Assembly (NCBI RefSeq): GCF_003473485.1
Contig: NC_053047.1
Span: 31,544,972 to 31,608,971 of the forward strand
Direction: 5' to 3'
Source: Medicago truncatula
Taxonomy: Eukaryota; Streptophyta; Magnoliopsida; Fabales; Fabaceae
Length of the DNA: 64,000 nucleotides
Position 1 is the stretch's first letter, and each line of letters begins with the position of its first letter. Below, in pieces: positions 45,795 through 56,394 of this stretch. The translations under genes and the position numbers were made by a program. The notes beneath the pieces were generated by a model. That model made no database searches. It was not told the DNA's origin and saw only the letters and a list, made by a program, of their open reading frames with translations.

Positions 45795-46875
45795 TAAATT
45801 TAAGGGTTAAATATGTTTTTGGTTCCTACATTTTGACGATTTTGAAGAATAGTCCCTACATTTCAATAAATGTTTTTAAAATCACTACATTTTACCTCCG
45901 TTTACAAAATTAGTCCCTACCGTTAAGTTTTACACAGTCAACAAACAGATTGGTGATGTGGCATTTTTTTTTTGTTTTTACTTATTAATAGGGTCGGATT
46001 AAAAAATATGGGTAAAACACAACCCGACCCATTATATCGAACCCACTAGAAAGAGGATTGAAATCCCTAAATCCCCAAATCAAACACATTCTGGATTTTG
46101 CATCTATTGTTTCTCTCATCTACCCACATTCATCACCACATTTAATTCCAACAACAACCTATTCTCTTACCATTCATACGCAAGGATTCATCTTTCAAAG
46201 TCTAATTTTGTGGGTCATTAGAGTTGGGCAGAGGGATCACGAAATTGAGTTTGGGGGTTCCTTCTGATTTTGCTCCATGTTCTAAATCTTCTCTGCTAAA
46301 GAGATGATGGTTCCTTCATATTCTTCATCTTCTTCTAGATTTTATGGGTTTGAGGATTCATGATTTACTAGGTTTTGTTTCTTATTTTTGGGTTTAGATT
46401 TGAGAAAATCAACAACCAAAAAATAGATCTAATCTAATTAAATGGATGACTAGAAATTTATTTTGAAGAAAACGTTTTTTGGGAGGGTGGAAAGGGTATC
46501 AATTTTTTTCTAGCGTTGGGTTTAAAAATGAAGAGCAATGTAGTAGAAGAAGAGTTATCAGTTATTGTTACAATTAAATGAGAAAAATATGTTTTATTAT
46601 GATATAAAAATAATAAAATTGACATGTCACTTGACACATGACAAGCCACATCATTTAAAATGTTCATGTGACTATACATGTCATTTAACGAGGTCCACAC
46701 AATATGTCCAAAGACCATTCTGTTTGCTGACTAGGAGGAAAATAGACGGTAGAGACCAATTTTGTTAACGGAGGAAAATTGTAGGGATTTTAAAAACATT
46801 TTTTGAAATATAGGGACTATTCTTCGAAGTTCATCAAAATGTAGGGACTACAAACATATTTAACCCTAAATTTAA
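45795..46875. mobile_element. Non-autonomous Mutator element with exact 9-bp TSD
   Basis: Runs 45804-46866 (1063 bp). It starts GGGTTAAATATGTTTTTGGT and ends ACAAACATATTTAACCC, with inverted arms of about 110 bp (AGTCCCTACATTT, CTCCGTTTACAAAATTAGTC and complements). The flanking duplication TAAATTTAA is exact on both sides. The small frames inside (46058-46267, for example) have no domain; the interior could be captured host DNA. Confidence 0.93.
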
Positions 46876-47213
46876 TATAGACTAATGTTGTAGGTTCTTT
46901 CGATCCATCAAACTTATTTTCACATCGACAAATCCACTATTATTTTCTAATTTTTTTTAGAGGAGCTCACTATTATTGTTTTTGGTGTAAAGTAATTATT
47001 TTTTTTTGACTATGGTGTCAAGTAACTAGTATTAATTTAATTTCGTGACAAATCATATTAAATGGAACATCACTGATTGCTATCTTTTCTCTTCTATTGC
47101 CCTCTAATGTGCCATCAATTCACCACCTTAATCCTTTATTCACTTTTGCAAATCGTATAAATTTGAAAAACCATGCCAAAAGAATAACCAAAACCAAAAC
47201 AAAAACTAATCAA
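46876..47213. promoter_or_regulatory. Presumed promoter and leader of the PPR gene
   Basis: Short AT-rich interval between the Mutator element and the first credible PPR start. An open frame extends upstream from the ATG to about 47097 without an ATG in frame, so it is not taken as coding. Confidence 0.4.
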
Positions 47214-48800
47214 ATGAAACGAAACCTAAACGAATTAGTAACAACAATCTTAACCAAAATCAATCACCTAAACCAATTAAAACAACTTCAATCACACTTA
47301 ACAACACTTGGCCATTCCCAAACCCATTTCTATGCTTTCAAACTCATTCGTTTTTGTTCCCTCAATCTCTCAAATCTTCACTATGCACATCAAATCTTCA
47401 ACCACATTCATTCTCCCAATATCTACCTCTTCACTGCCATCATCACTGCATTTTCATCTCAACAACACACAACCTTCAAACTATTCAAAACCATGCTCAA
47501 TAGTAATATTAGGCCTAACAATTTTATATACCCCCATGTGTTGAAATCAGTAAAAGAACGATTTTTAGTTGATTTGGTGCATGCCCAGATTGTAAAATGT
47601 GGTTTTTTGAATTACCCGGTTGTGGAAACGTCGCTTGTTGATTCATATTCGAAGGTTTTAGGGGGGTTAAGGGATGCACATAAGGTGTTTGATGAAATGT
47701 CTGAGAGAAATATTGTGGTTTTTACTGTTTTGGTTTCTGGGTATTTGAGAGTGGGGGATGTTGAGAAGGGGTTGATGGTTTTTGATGAAATGGTTGATCG
47801 GGATGTTCCAGCTTGGAATGCGGTGATTAGTGGGTGTACTCAGAATGGGTTTTTTTCGGAGGGGATTAGGTTGTTTAGAGAAATGGTTTTTGCTGCTGGT
47901 TTGGGTGAGGGTGGGTTTTGTAAGGGGAATAAGCCGAATCAGGTTACGGTTGTTTGTGTGCTTTCAGCTTGTGGTCATGGTGGTATGCTTCAGCTTGGGA
48001 AATGGATACATGGTTATGTTTATAGACATGGGTTTGTAGTTGATTCGTTTGTGTCGAATGCGCTTGTGGATATGTATGGGAAGTGTGGGAGTTTGGAGTT
48101 GGCGAGGAAGGTTTTTGAGATGGATCAACGTAAGGGGTTGACTTCATGGAATTCGATGATTAATTGTTATGCGTTGCATGGGAAATGTGAGGATGCGATT
48201 ACGTTTTTTGAGAAGATGGTGGAGTGTGGTGGTGGTGTGAGGCCCGACGAAGTTACTTTTATTGGGTTGTTGAATGCTTGTACTCATGGTGGTTTGGTTG
48301 AACAAGGTTGTGGCTATTTTGAAATGATGATTAAGGAGTATGGGATAGAGCCACAGATTGCGCATTACGGGTGTTTGATCGACCTTCTTGGTCGGGCGGG
48401 TCAGTTTGATGAGGCGATGGATGTTGTGAAGGGAATGAGCATGGAACCTGATGAAGTAGTTTGGGGTTCTTTGCTTAATGGATGTAAGGTTCATGGTCGT
48501 ACCGATTTGGCAGAATTTGCAGCCAAAAAGTTAGTTGAAATTGATCCACATAATGGAGGTTATGGTACAATGTTGGCTAATATATATGGTCAATTAGGAA
48601 AGTGGGATGAAATGAGGAATGTGTGGTCCAAATTGAAGCAACAAAAGTCTTATAAAATTCCAGGATGTAGCTGGATTGAGGTTGATGATAAAGTTCATCA
48701 ATTCTTTTCACTTGATCAATCTAATCCAAAGACAGAAGAGTTGTACAATATTTTGGAAAGTCTGTTTGGTAATGGAAGTGAAGTCGTCGTTGAAATGTAA
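47214..48800 (+). CDS. Pentatricopeptide repeat (PPR) protein, PLS class with E-type C-terminus
   Basis: An intronless 528-residue protein from ATG 47214 (MKRNLNELVTTILTKINHLN). PPR proteins bind organellar RNA and direct editing, splicing or stabilisation. After an N-terminal region with LKQLQSHLTTLGHSQTHFYA, repeated about 35-residue units follow, including DAHKVFDEMSERNIVVFTVL, GLMVFDEMVDRDVPAWNAVI and LARKVFEM...GLTSWNSMI. The C-terminus has an E-type region (PDEVVWGSLLNGCKVHG, then GCSWIEVDDKVHQFF) and no DYW deaminase. Overall it resembles the Arabidopsis At1g33350 group, from memory. The target transcript and organelle cannot be told from sequence. The Mutator element ends only about 350 bp upstream of the start codon. 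Confidence 0.95.
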   Translation: MKRNLNELVTTILTKINHLNQLKQLQSHLTTLGHSQTHFYAFKLIRFCSLNLSNLHYAHQIFNHIHSPNIYLFTAIITAFSSQQHTTFKLFKTMLNSNIRPNNFIYPHVLKSVKERFLVDLVHAQIVKCGFLNYPVVETSLVDSYSKVLGGLRDAHKVFDEMSERNIVVFTVLVSGYLRVGDVEKGLMVFDEMVDRDVPAWNAVISGCTQNGFFSEGIRLFREMVFAAGLGEGGFCKGNKPNQVTVVCVLSACGHGGMLQLGKWIHGYVYRHGFVVDSFVSNALVDMYGKCGSLELARKVFEMDQRKGLTSWNSMINCYALHGKCEDAITFFEKMVECGGGVRPDEVTFIGLLNACTHGGLVEQGCGYFEMMIKEYGIEPQIAHYGCLIDLLGRAGQFDEAMDVVKGMSMEPDEVVWGSLLNGCKVHGRTDLAEFAAKKLVEIDPHNGGYGTMLANIYGQLGKWDEMRNVWSKLKQQKSYKIPGCSWIEVDDKVHQFFSLDQSNPKTEELYNILESLFGNGSEVVVEM

Positions 48801-49587
48801 ACCTTAATCATTTGATCGTACGACTTTTATAAATTCACCTTCATAGATTTGGACGATCTAAACAAAGGAAGAGGAAGAGGCTGTGTAGGTTAGAGAATAC
48901 AATACGAAAATAGATCACAAAATCCAATGCTTAGCTTGCTGTTGATCGCTAGTACATAATAACACAGTCACAAGACCGATGATTCTTCTTATTTTTTTTT
49001 TTGAAAGAAGACCGATGATTCTTATGGTGGCACTTAATTGTTTGAAGCATGTTTCTAAACTGTGGTTGTGGTTACACCGCAAACCTTTATATTACAGGAA
49101 AATGTAGCTAATATGGTCAACATTGTAACTGCGATGCAATTGCGGAGACTACAAAATCTTTTATATTGCGATTGCAATTGTGGTTGCAATCAGAATTTAA
49201 AACCATGGTTTGAACGGAATACTCTTTGTTCGGAAGATTTTATAAGAAAAGAGTGGTCCTTGTAATTATGTTACATCTGAGCAAATATAATTTGTTTTGT
49301 TTGGTGACCTTCAAAGAGAAAATGAAGTTTTAGAGAGAAAAACAGAAACTTCTGATCCAGATTCCCTTTGCTAAAGGACTAGTATGAAGTATTCCAATTA
49401 GAGCCCTTAGTTTTGATTATGTTTTATTCATTTTGGTTTGATTCATTCCATTCTATTTGTGTTGGAAAATATAAAAAACAACAAGGGTTCATAGTTATTG
49501 AAGATTTTGTAATTGGTCACTTTCTGCATTATATCAACTTGCTTTCAGCAGCTAAAGAATCTTGCAAGGTAATTGTTATATGAACTA
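48801..49587. other. PPR 3' flank, no gene seen
   Basis: Probably 3' UTR then non-coding DNA. A 15-bp direct repeat AGACCGATGATTCTT brackets a short T-rich insert near 48976-49022. Confidence 0.5.
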
Positions 49588-49764
49588 CTAACAAGGTATG
49601 AAGCACAAACACTCCTCATATTAGAGGTGTTCCCGTGTCTGACACCGACACCAACACATATAATTATACTGATTTATGTAATTTTCTCAAATTGTTAGTG
49701 GTGTTAGTGTGTCAGTGTCTGTGTCGTATCCGGCATCCGTATCCGTGCTTCATAGCTAACAAGG
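49588..49764. mobile_element. Small MITE with 9-bp TSD (CTAACAAGG)
   Basis: The element (49597-49755, 159 bp) starts TATGAAGCAC and ends GTGCTTCATAG, with GTGTC/GACAC-rich arms (CCCGTGTCTGACACCGACAC; GTCAGTGTCTGTGTCG). Exact 9-bp duplications CTAACAAGG flank it (49588-49596 and 49756-49764), pointing to the Mutator superfamily. Confidence 0.88.
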
Positions 49765-49810
49765 CACACTTTTACTTGATTCTTTGGCATGTATTTGTCT
49801 CAAATACGGT

Positions 49811-49902
49811 GTTGCATCAATAAGATTATAATTGTTGACTGAAATATTCAACTTTTGTTGCATCAATAAGATTATAATTGTTGACTGAAATATTCAACTT
49901 TT
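49811..49902. repeat. Perfect 46-bp tandem duplication
   Basis: GTTGCATCAATAAGATTATA and on to CAACTTTT occurs twice head to tail (49811-49856, 49857-49902) with no differences seen, so it is young. Confidence 0.97.
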
Positions 49903-50122
49903 GTTGTTCGTAGATTCATCATGTTTGGTTTTAGCTACATTGAAATTATGTTGTTTTCGACGTATTCTACCAATTTGAACAAATAAATATCTTTTTTTGG
50001 TAAAAAAAAAATGCGAAAAAGAACACGAAACAATATATTATTCGACTTATTAAATGTCAGCTTAAATTATGGAAGAACATAATTCATAAAAAGAATTTAA
50101 AGTTACATAATCTAGTTAAAAT

Positions 50123-50764
50123 TCAAGTAGCAATAGCAGCAAACACAGCCTCAAAATCTTCAGTAGCATTAAAACTCAAACGTCTTCCACCTTCTTCACC
50201 TATACTCATATACCTCCCAATATCCCAACAACTAGGAGTTTCCTTAACACAAAATCCAAACTTATAAGCATTTTCAGATCCAGATTTCTTAATATTAAAT
50301 TTTCCATTCAATATTTGTGTACCTTGAGGATAGTTTTCAGGACCACCAATACCAACAAATGATTTGTTGTTATTAACATTATCAACAAATATCAACCATT
50401 TTGATGATTCAACACAACTATCCTTATATACGAACTCAATGTCTAGCGCGGTATTCGTGAAGATTAAACTAGCCGGGATTATTCCGACGGATAAGCTGAA
50501 TTTCACCTGTCGACCGTAAATCATTTTTTCATCATCCTGTAACACAAGAAAAGAACAATCTGAATCAACAGTTTTACCTAGTGTAATTCGTCCACCGGTA
50601 TTTGCTGGCGAAATGTAATAACTGGTACCTGGGATAAGGGGGATGCCATTTTTGTCCACTACTATCTCAACATTGTCATTTGAGAAAACTAGTGAAAGAT
50701 TTGTGATGAAAACAAAGAGGAGGAAGGAAAGGGAAAGGATGGTAAGTGAACAAACAGAATTCAT
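50123..50764 (-). CDS. Kunitz-type protease inhibitor (intact)
   Basis: A 213-residue secreted Kunitz (STI) family protein of the beta-trefoil fold. A hydrophobic signal peptide (about 1-28, ending LSLVFS) precedes the family start VEIVVDKNGIPLIPGTSYYI. Four cysteines at 70, 117, 172 and 179 fit the two-disulphide pattern (70-117, 172-179). GIGGPENYP and the C-terminal RRLSF segment are family-typical. The presumed reactive loop (about 88-100, FSLSVGIIPASL) has no Lys or Arg, so classical trypsin inhibition is doubtful; another protease or a different role is possible. Length is normal. It is the only intact member among the three Kunitz loci here and shares promoter sequence with the one at 59651. 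Confidence 0.95.
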   Translation of the reverse strand: MNSVCSLTILSLSFLLFVFITNLSLVFSNDNVEIVVDKNGIPLIPGTSYYISPANTGGRITLGKTVDSDCSFLVLQDDEKMIYGRQVKFSLSVGIIPASLIFTNTALDIEFVYKDSCVESSKWLIFVDNVNNNKSFVGIGGPENYPQGTQILNGKFNIKKSGSENAYKFGFCVKETPSCWDIGRYMSIGEEGGRRLSFNATEDFEAVFAAIAT

Positions 50765-50825
50765 TTTGATTCACTTAATGAGCATATATATTATTTGTAT
50801 GTTTTGTTGGATATTAATTCCCTAT

Positions 50826-50870
50826 GCCTCTCTATAGATATAGTAGTAAAGAAGTGAACAACACTTCCCT
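50826..50870 (-). promoter_or_regulatory. Kunitz core promoter block
   Basis: On the gene strand, GTTGTTCACTTCTTTAC is followed by TACTATATCTATAGAGAGGC (a TATA-like box) about 70 bases before the ATG. The same arrangement, TGTTGTTCACTTCT then TTATATATAGAGG, precedes the Kunitz pseudogene at 59651, so the block is ancestral to the cluster. Confidence 0.65.
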
Positions 50871-51243
50871 CAAACAAAAAAAAAAAAAAAAAATACTATC
50901 AAATTCCTCTAGTTTATTGGTTTAATACTTTAATTATAATTTATATTTGTAACCTAGCATGTGGCATACATTTTAAAATTAGTATATTATTTGGATAACA
51001 TCCACTTTATATGCCTTATTTCATGTACACTACTTCATCTTCGATAACATAGAAACTATTGACATTTCCTTAAAAGAAAATCTAAATTATTAGCAAAAAG
51101 GAATTTTATCTACAACTTAGCTATTCAATCCAAAACAATTGGGTTACCCACCAAGTCAACCCAATTGAGTTGAGGCCAACACACTTAAGTGCCGCTCGAC
51201 GAAGGAAAAGAGAAATTTTGGAAGCTTCAAGAGTACGACTCTT

Positions 51244-51245
<2 letters not shown>
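50871..51245 (-). promoter_or_regulatory. Upstream region of the intact Kunitz gene
   Basis: Contains TCTAGTTTATTGGTTTAAT and TTTGTAACCTAGCATGTGGC, which recur two to three times at 56.4-56.8 kb. No gene. Confidence 0.6.

Positions 51246-51302
<57 letters not shown>
51246..51302. repeat. (CT)n microsatellite
   Basis: About 57 bases of uninterrupted CT just outside the left end of the CACTA-like element. Confidence 0.97.
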
Positions 51303-51304
<2 letters not shown>

Positions 51305-52073
51305 GATAGAGTAGTAAAGGTGAACAATAGATTGATATAAGTGGTATACTACTACAAAATACCCCCTTTAATAGCACTCATTTTGGATGTTAATAGCGCT
51401 TTCCAAGCGCTAAGAAAGCCCCCGCTATAATAGGCCAGGAGCCTATAATAGCGCTTTTCAAACGCTATTAAATAGCAATACGTTAATAGCGCTTTCAGAA
51501 AAGCGCTAATATAGCCTTATTCTATTGCTATTAAAGTAGCTTTTCTAACTACTGTTTCTTAGCACTTTCTGAGAAGCGCTATCGTAGCCTTTCTACTCAA
51601 ATAGGGGTTTCTTAGCGTTTTATTGAAAGCGCTAATAAAAGTTGCGTATTTATTTATTTTTTTTAAAATCTGTAACCAAAAAGGCTATAATTAAACGCTA
51701 TAATAAGATACTGAAATATGAATATAGCAAATTACATTCATGATAATCTCATTACAAATTGATCATAAATTTAATTATGAATGTCATAATACTAGTCAAT
51801 CCACAATTGCCAATAAAAAAAAAACTCCTAAAAGCAGCCACAGTTAATTATCAACAAAAAAACACCTAAATTTAAGAGGACTCGTGACAAGCTATATAGT
51901 CCAGCACAACCAATTACGGTTTAAGTCTATCAGCAATATAGTCTCCTGTGTCATATAATATGAAACGAAAAATTAATTAACATAGAATTTCCAGCACAAC
52001 CAATTACGATTTAAAATAACTCAATTAAAAAACGCAAATGAAAATTGTTGAAAAAGAAAATGAAACTCACTAA

Positions 52074-52355
52074 GATACTCGACCATAAAGGTTGCCCAAT
52101 CCTCCTCGACCTGAACTAGCTTATCTTTAGAATAGGTTTTACATTTGTAATCTCCAAAGTACTTTAAATATAAAAGTAGCAAAAAATTGAGTTAGAAAAA
52201 GAATGCCTAGCTATATATATGATTACAAATTAACAGTATATTGAAAATCACATACATACATTTTCGGGGATCATGTCTTGATTTGCCAATATTATCTCTT
52301 TCATAAATTGCATGACAATATAGCCACAGTCAATGCCATTCGTTTGCATAGGACA
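52074..52355 (-). pseudogene. Ulp1-type (C48) SUMO-protease C-terminal remnant in the CACTA-like element
   Basis: Two minus-strand exon pieces. 52355-52260 reads CPMQTNGIDCGYIVMQFMKE, the C-terminal catalytic block of Ulp1 proteases with Gln and the DCG cysteine. After a GT-AG intron, 52161 down to about 52074 reads YFGDYKCKTYSKDKLVQVEE then DWATFMVEYL. The upstream His/Asp part is not recognisable, so this is a remnant. Ulp1-like domains are known passengers in plant CACTA and some Mutator elements. Confidence 0.75.
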
Positions 52356-52794
52356 CTGGAAAAAATTACATAATTAAAATTTAATCCACATGATGAATTA
52401 AAATTACCATTGATTACGTTGTCAAAAACAATACCATTGATTAGAAAATACCTTTATTTTCATCCATGGGATTATACTTGACTTTGATTTTGACTTGGAA
52501 TGAAGGGCACAGTTGATACACATGCATATTATCTATAAACATTGCATATTATCTATTAATACTCATCTTCATTCTAGATTTAGTAGGGCTCCCCAATATG
52601 TGTATCAATCTTGGCCAGAATATATTAGTACAACCGCAATCAACAATTTAACTATTTATGACCACAATACACAAAAACAACGTTTTCTTACCGTTATTGA
52701 AGGAAAACAGAGACAACGGCGGCGACCACGACGGATGCTCCTTGAAGGATAGCAGAATCTATAAGCAGCAACTATAAACAGTTAGAAGCTATAA

Positions 52795-52905
52795 GAATTA
52801 AGAAAAAAACAATTGAAACATAGAAGTCTAGTGATTTGATCTCCTGTATTCATATCTATGATAAAAAAAAGAAACATAGAAGTCTAGTGACTTGATCTCC
52901 TGTAA
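52795..52905. repeat. ~54-bp tandem duplication
   Basis: GAAACATAGAAGTCTAGTGA followed by TTGATCTCCTGTA occurs twice with one mismatch, inside the CACTA-like element. Confidence 0.9.
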
Positions 52906-53155
52906 ATATCACTATTAATACAGTTTGGCCATTCTTGTATACTAATTTTAAGTGAAAAGAAGTAAGACTAGCCATAATTGAGATCAAGAGTTAGATAAAC
53001 CAATTTTGCTGCATCCCTAAGGCTTTCAGACAAGATTGTATACTTAAAAATGAGATTGTGAAGGGATTTGAGACAAAATAGTTTTCAAGTGACCATCAAC
53101 GATGTAAGTTCAATCTTGCAGTGAGTTTGCTAAGAAAGTCTATATCAGCGAAAAT

Positions 53156-53470
53156 GTTTTTTTTTTAAACAACATATATTATTGAAACACGCTCGGCACA
53201 AGACGTGCTAAACGGGTAGTCGGATAAAGCATACAAGGTAAAAAAAAAAAAAAAAAAAAACACAGCAGCTGCTTCAACATCATAAAAACGCTGCTGATAC
53301 GCAGCTTCTAAACTCCAATATAGCAGGAAAAAAACAGCACAGCAGTACAACAGAACCGTGCCAAAACATAAACAAAAAAAATTAGTTCCAACCCATTGTA
53401 AGCTGCCTCCGCCCAGCCCTCAACAAACCACAACCCAGGCGCTAAAAAACAACACCTACTGACCCATTGT
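53156..53470 (-). repeat. Possible retroposon insertion (poly(T)-headed)
   Basis: Poly(T), then CAACATATATTATTGAAACA, GACGTGCTAAACGGGTAGTC, an A20 tract and GC-richer sequence unlike its surroundings. It could be the reverse-oriented 3' end of a LINE. No flanking duplication was established. Confidence 0.35.
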
Positions 53471-53754
53471 AAGCATACTAGAAATCTCAGGAATATTTAG
53501 AGATAGAGATCGTTGAGATATTAAATCGGGAATTTCAGACTGAAAATGACTTAATATCACAATCAATTTTTTGGACGAAATCAGGTTTCTCATCCAGTTC
53601 TACACATATTAACAGTTACACATAGCTAAATTTTGCCTAAATTTTCTATAGAATTAAGTATGTTAGACTAGCTAACAGTCACATCAAGCAAGTTGTGTTT
53701 AGCTAAATTTTGCCTAAATTTTCTATAATAGCTTTTTCATCATTACTGTTGGGG

Positions 53755-53990
53755 TTGGAGTTCTGTTAGGGACCAAAATGACCCACGTGAGGAGGTTGAA
53801 ATAGCAGAACCTCATGTGCAGGCCAAGAGGAATCACAACAGGGCCAAGTATCTCAATGATTATGTAACAGGTAAGAAAAGAGTTGGCCCAAAGAGTAAGA
53901 GGAAAGATCTAGATGATGAGTCACTTGTAGTTGCTAGGGATGAGTCACACAATTACCATGTATTGTGCACTTGTTCTCTACCTTTTGTAT
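53755..53990 (+). pseudogene. Short retroelement-like coding fragment
   Basis: The plus strand reads EVEIAEPHVQAKRNHNRAKY then LNDYVTGKK, reminiscent of basic linker segments of plant retrotransposon polyproteins; it soon stops. Too short for firm assignment. Confidence 0.3.
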
Positions 53991-55303
53991 AATGCATAAT
54001 TACAACCATTGGTGGAATATCAATAATTGGGATTGTGATAAAACAAGTGCTTGAAAGCCAAATTGTTTTATTTGATTTTTATAATCAAATGCTATAATTC
54101 TGCAAATATGTGCTGACATAAGTAAGAAAATAAAGCACCACAAATAGTAAAAAATCCAAACTCAATATCATGACTGAGACCAACACACACGCACTAGATA
54201 GATAGTTAGGAATATCTTTCAAAGTCATCACTATAATCGAAGGCAACTTATTTAATATTACAGTGATGATTTTGACAAAAGAAAAACTTTGAAATTTTAA
54301 TAAAATAACATTGTCACCATGGTTTCGTCAAACTAACCGTGAAGTCAAATATAGTGGACAAAACACTAAACTAAATTCCATTAAAACAAATCATATCAAG
54401 TCAAATTGAAATTCATGACTTCGTGAAATAACCTTATTATATTACGTGTAAACGAGTAATAACATATATTTGAGTGTCCCCACGTTTCAGCTCATTTAAA
54501 CATAGTGAATCTATCAAACCATGATTCATTAGCATCTAAAGGCTAACTAAGGATTTCATATCTTTATTGATAACATAGTGAACTTATCAAACCATGAATC
54601 TAAAAACAGAATACAAGAACATAATAGATTCAAACTAACTCACAAATCACTTAATATATCCTCAACTCAACAAAATCGCACCTAATACGATCCAAACTAA
54701 CTCACAAATCAGATGAACATAATACATGAATTGAGCAGAGTTTGAATCCAAAAAACAACCTTGTTTTGCAAGCACAGTTAGAACAAGAGACCAGACTTAA
54801 TCTCACAACAAGACTGAAACCACTTTTATTTTAATCTCTTTGCCTAGTGAAAAGCAAAAATATAAGTATTCTCGTGGCTATTTCATAATCATACCAACGT
54901 AAGGATCCATTGATTATATTCGGCAATGCAAGGTCCCTCTACGAGGTATATATATGTCCTTCCTATATTATGTCATTATTCATAATCATACCAACGTGAC
55001 TATTTCATGCACATGAGGAAAAAATAAATACCTTTTCTAAATTGGTCTATTCCATGATAAGAATACAACATAGTATAAGTATTAAGTATTAACTAGCTAA
55101 AATGATACTACTTATGCTATGTACAGAATTGTCAATTAGTTTCTAAAAAGATAAACGGTGCAGTTACTCCTCATGGTAGAGTTTCAATGGTGAACAACAC
55201 AATATGAGGCAATGGTAGAATATGGTTGGGTAGGGCATGGAGACCGTATTCTCGTGTTATTTTTGCATTCTCAATTATGTCAGATATTAGCTTATAAAAA
55301 CAG
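53991..55303. other. Interior of the CACTA-like element, no gene seen
   Basis: AT-rich. Small internal duplications are visible (AACATAGTGAA with CTATCAAACCATGA near 54500 and 54580; CAAACTAACTCACAAATC near 54630 and 54687). No transposase domain recognised. Confidence 0.5.
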
Positions 55304-55430
55304 GGCCTTGTTTGGATAAACTACTTTATTAACCACTTAAGCAACTTTCATAAGCTATTATGAAGAGCTTATGGAAATAAGCTGAAAACAACTTATACAA
55401 GCATCAAATAAAGCTTTATCCAAACAGGCC
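55304..55430. mobile_element. 127-bp MITE nested in the CACTA-like element
   Basis: GGCCTTGTTTGGATAAA at the left pairs with TTTATCCAAACAGGCC at the right. The interior has AAGC/GCTTAT fold-back motifs. Style is hAT-like; no clear TSD. Confidence 0.75.
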
Positions 55431-55719
55431 ACCTAGGTTAACAGTAAATTTCCCCAAAATCGCATGCCCCAGCTTCATCCAAACAGTCCCTAACTTCATC
55501 CAAACAGCCACACTCCCAAAATCGTTCATTATACAACAAAATCAACAACAACAACAGAAACATGCAACAAAGTATCAAAAACGAAATAAAGGGAGAGAAT
55601 GGAACTGTAAAAGAAGAAAATGAAGATCTAACCAGAGAAGAAAGAGAGAAGGCTCTTTCAATTGAGACTTCCATTCAAACTTCAATTCCGACTTCTTACT
55701 TCGATTCCGAATTCGATTT

Positions 55720-55720
<1 letters not shown>

Positions 55721-55761
<41 letters not shown>
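55721..55761. repeat. (GA)n microsatellite
   Basis: About 41 bases of perfect GA repeat near the right end of the CACTA-like element. Confidence 0.97.
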
Positions 55762-55764
<3 letters not shown>

Positions 55765-56394
55765 CTTATGACTTTGATTTTGACCGAAGAAAGAAGCTGG
55801 TTTGGATTTCAGTTTTGGAGTAGAAGGACGGTGGAACTGGAAGCTCTTTCGAGAAGGAAGGAAGGACAGTGGTTGGAGAGAGAGTGGTATGTGTTGGACG
55901 GTGGAAGCTCTTTCAGCTTTGGATCAAGGAGAGAGAATGTTATGTGTTATCTTTTAGTTTGTGTGGGAGAATGAAAATAATATCCGCCTTTTTTTAATTT
56001 TCATAAAGGCCAAACAATAGCGTCTGCAAAAAAGCGTTATTAGTGCAAATCAAAATAATAGTGTTTATAGAAAAGCGCTGTCTAACCTAGTTTTTAACAT
56101 GTTTTTCTTAGTGCTTTCTGAAAACCGCTATAACAGGTCTATAAGTTGCATTTTTAATAGCATTTATTCAAAAACGCTATTAAAATTATGCTATTAAAAG
56201 CCAAAATTGTGTTAGTACGTAAGAGACTTGAGCTCTTTAAGTATATGGTTAAGAGTTCGATTCCTAACTATTTTGTATGAAAAAAAAATCTAATTGGGAT
56301 GAGAGAGCATACCTTACGTGTCCCATAAATTTTTCGATGGAGACAAATTATCGCTACGCGGTGATAAAAACTTTGTACAAATATTAAGGTAACC

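Larger units (their letters stand above)
51347..56217. mobile_element. Decayed CACTA (En/Spm)-like element
   Basis: The left end (TACTACTACAAAATACC) and right end (reverse complement TACTAACACAATTTTGG) are degenerate relatives of CACTACAAAA termini. Both ends carry arrays of the subterminal motif AATAGCGCTTTT/AAAAGCGCTATTA in inverted orientation (51380-51650 and 56010-56210), a CACTA hallmark. The interior retains a minus-strand Ulp1-like protease remnant, often carried by plant CACTA elements, but no transposase. The 3-bp TSD could not be confirmed, so the outermost bases may be off by a few. Confidence 0.78.

Noticed and set aside
48144..48494. 116-codon minus-strand frame in the PPR gene
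   Set aside because: Antisense shadow; the plus strand has clear PPR motifs.
50643..50837. Plus-strand frame overlapping the Kunitz start
   Set aside because: Antisense shadow of the Kunitz signal peptide and promoter.
51121..51377. Arg-Glu repeat frames
   Set aside because: Direct translation of the CT/GA microsatellite.
55438..55974. Open frames of 68-78 codons near the right end of the CACTA-like element
   Set aside because: They run through the GA microsatellite or lack any domain; no evidence of a gene.
56218..56275. tRNA gene candidate (GGTTAAGAGTTCGATTCCTAAC)
   Set aside because: Box-B-like sequence is present, but no cloverleaf with paired acceptor stem could be built; at most a SINE relic.
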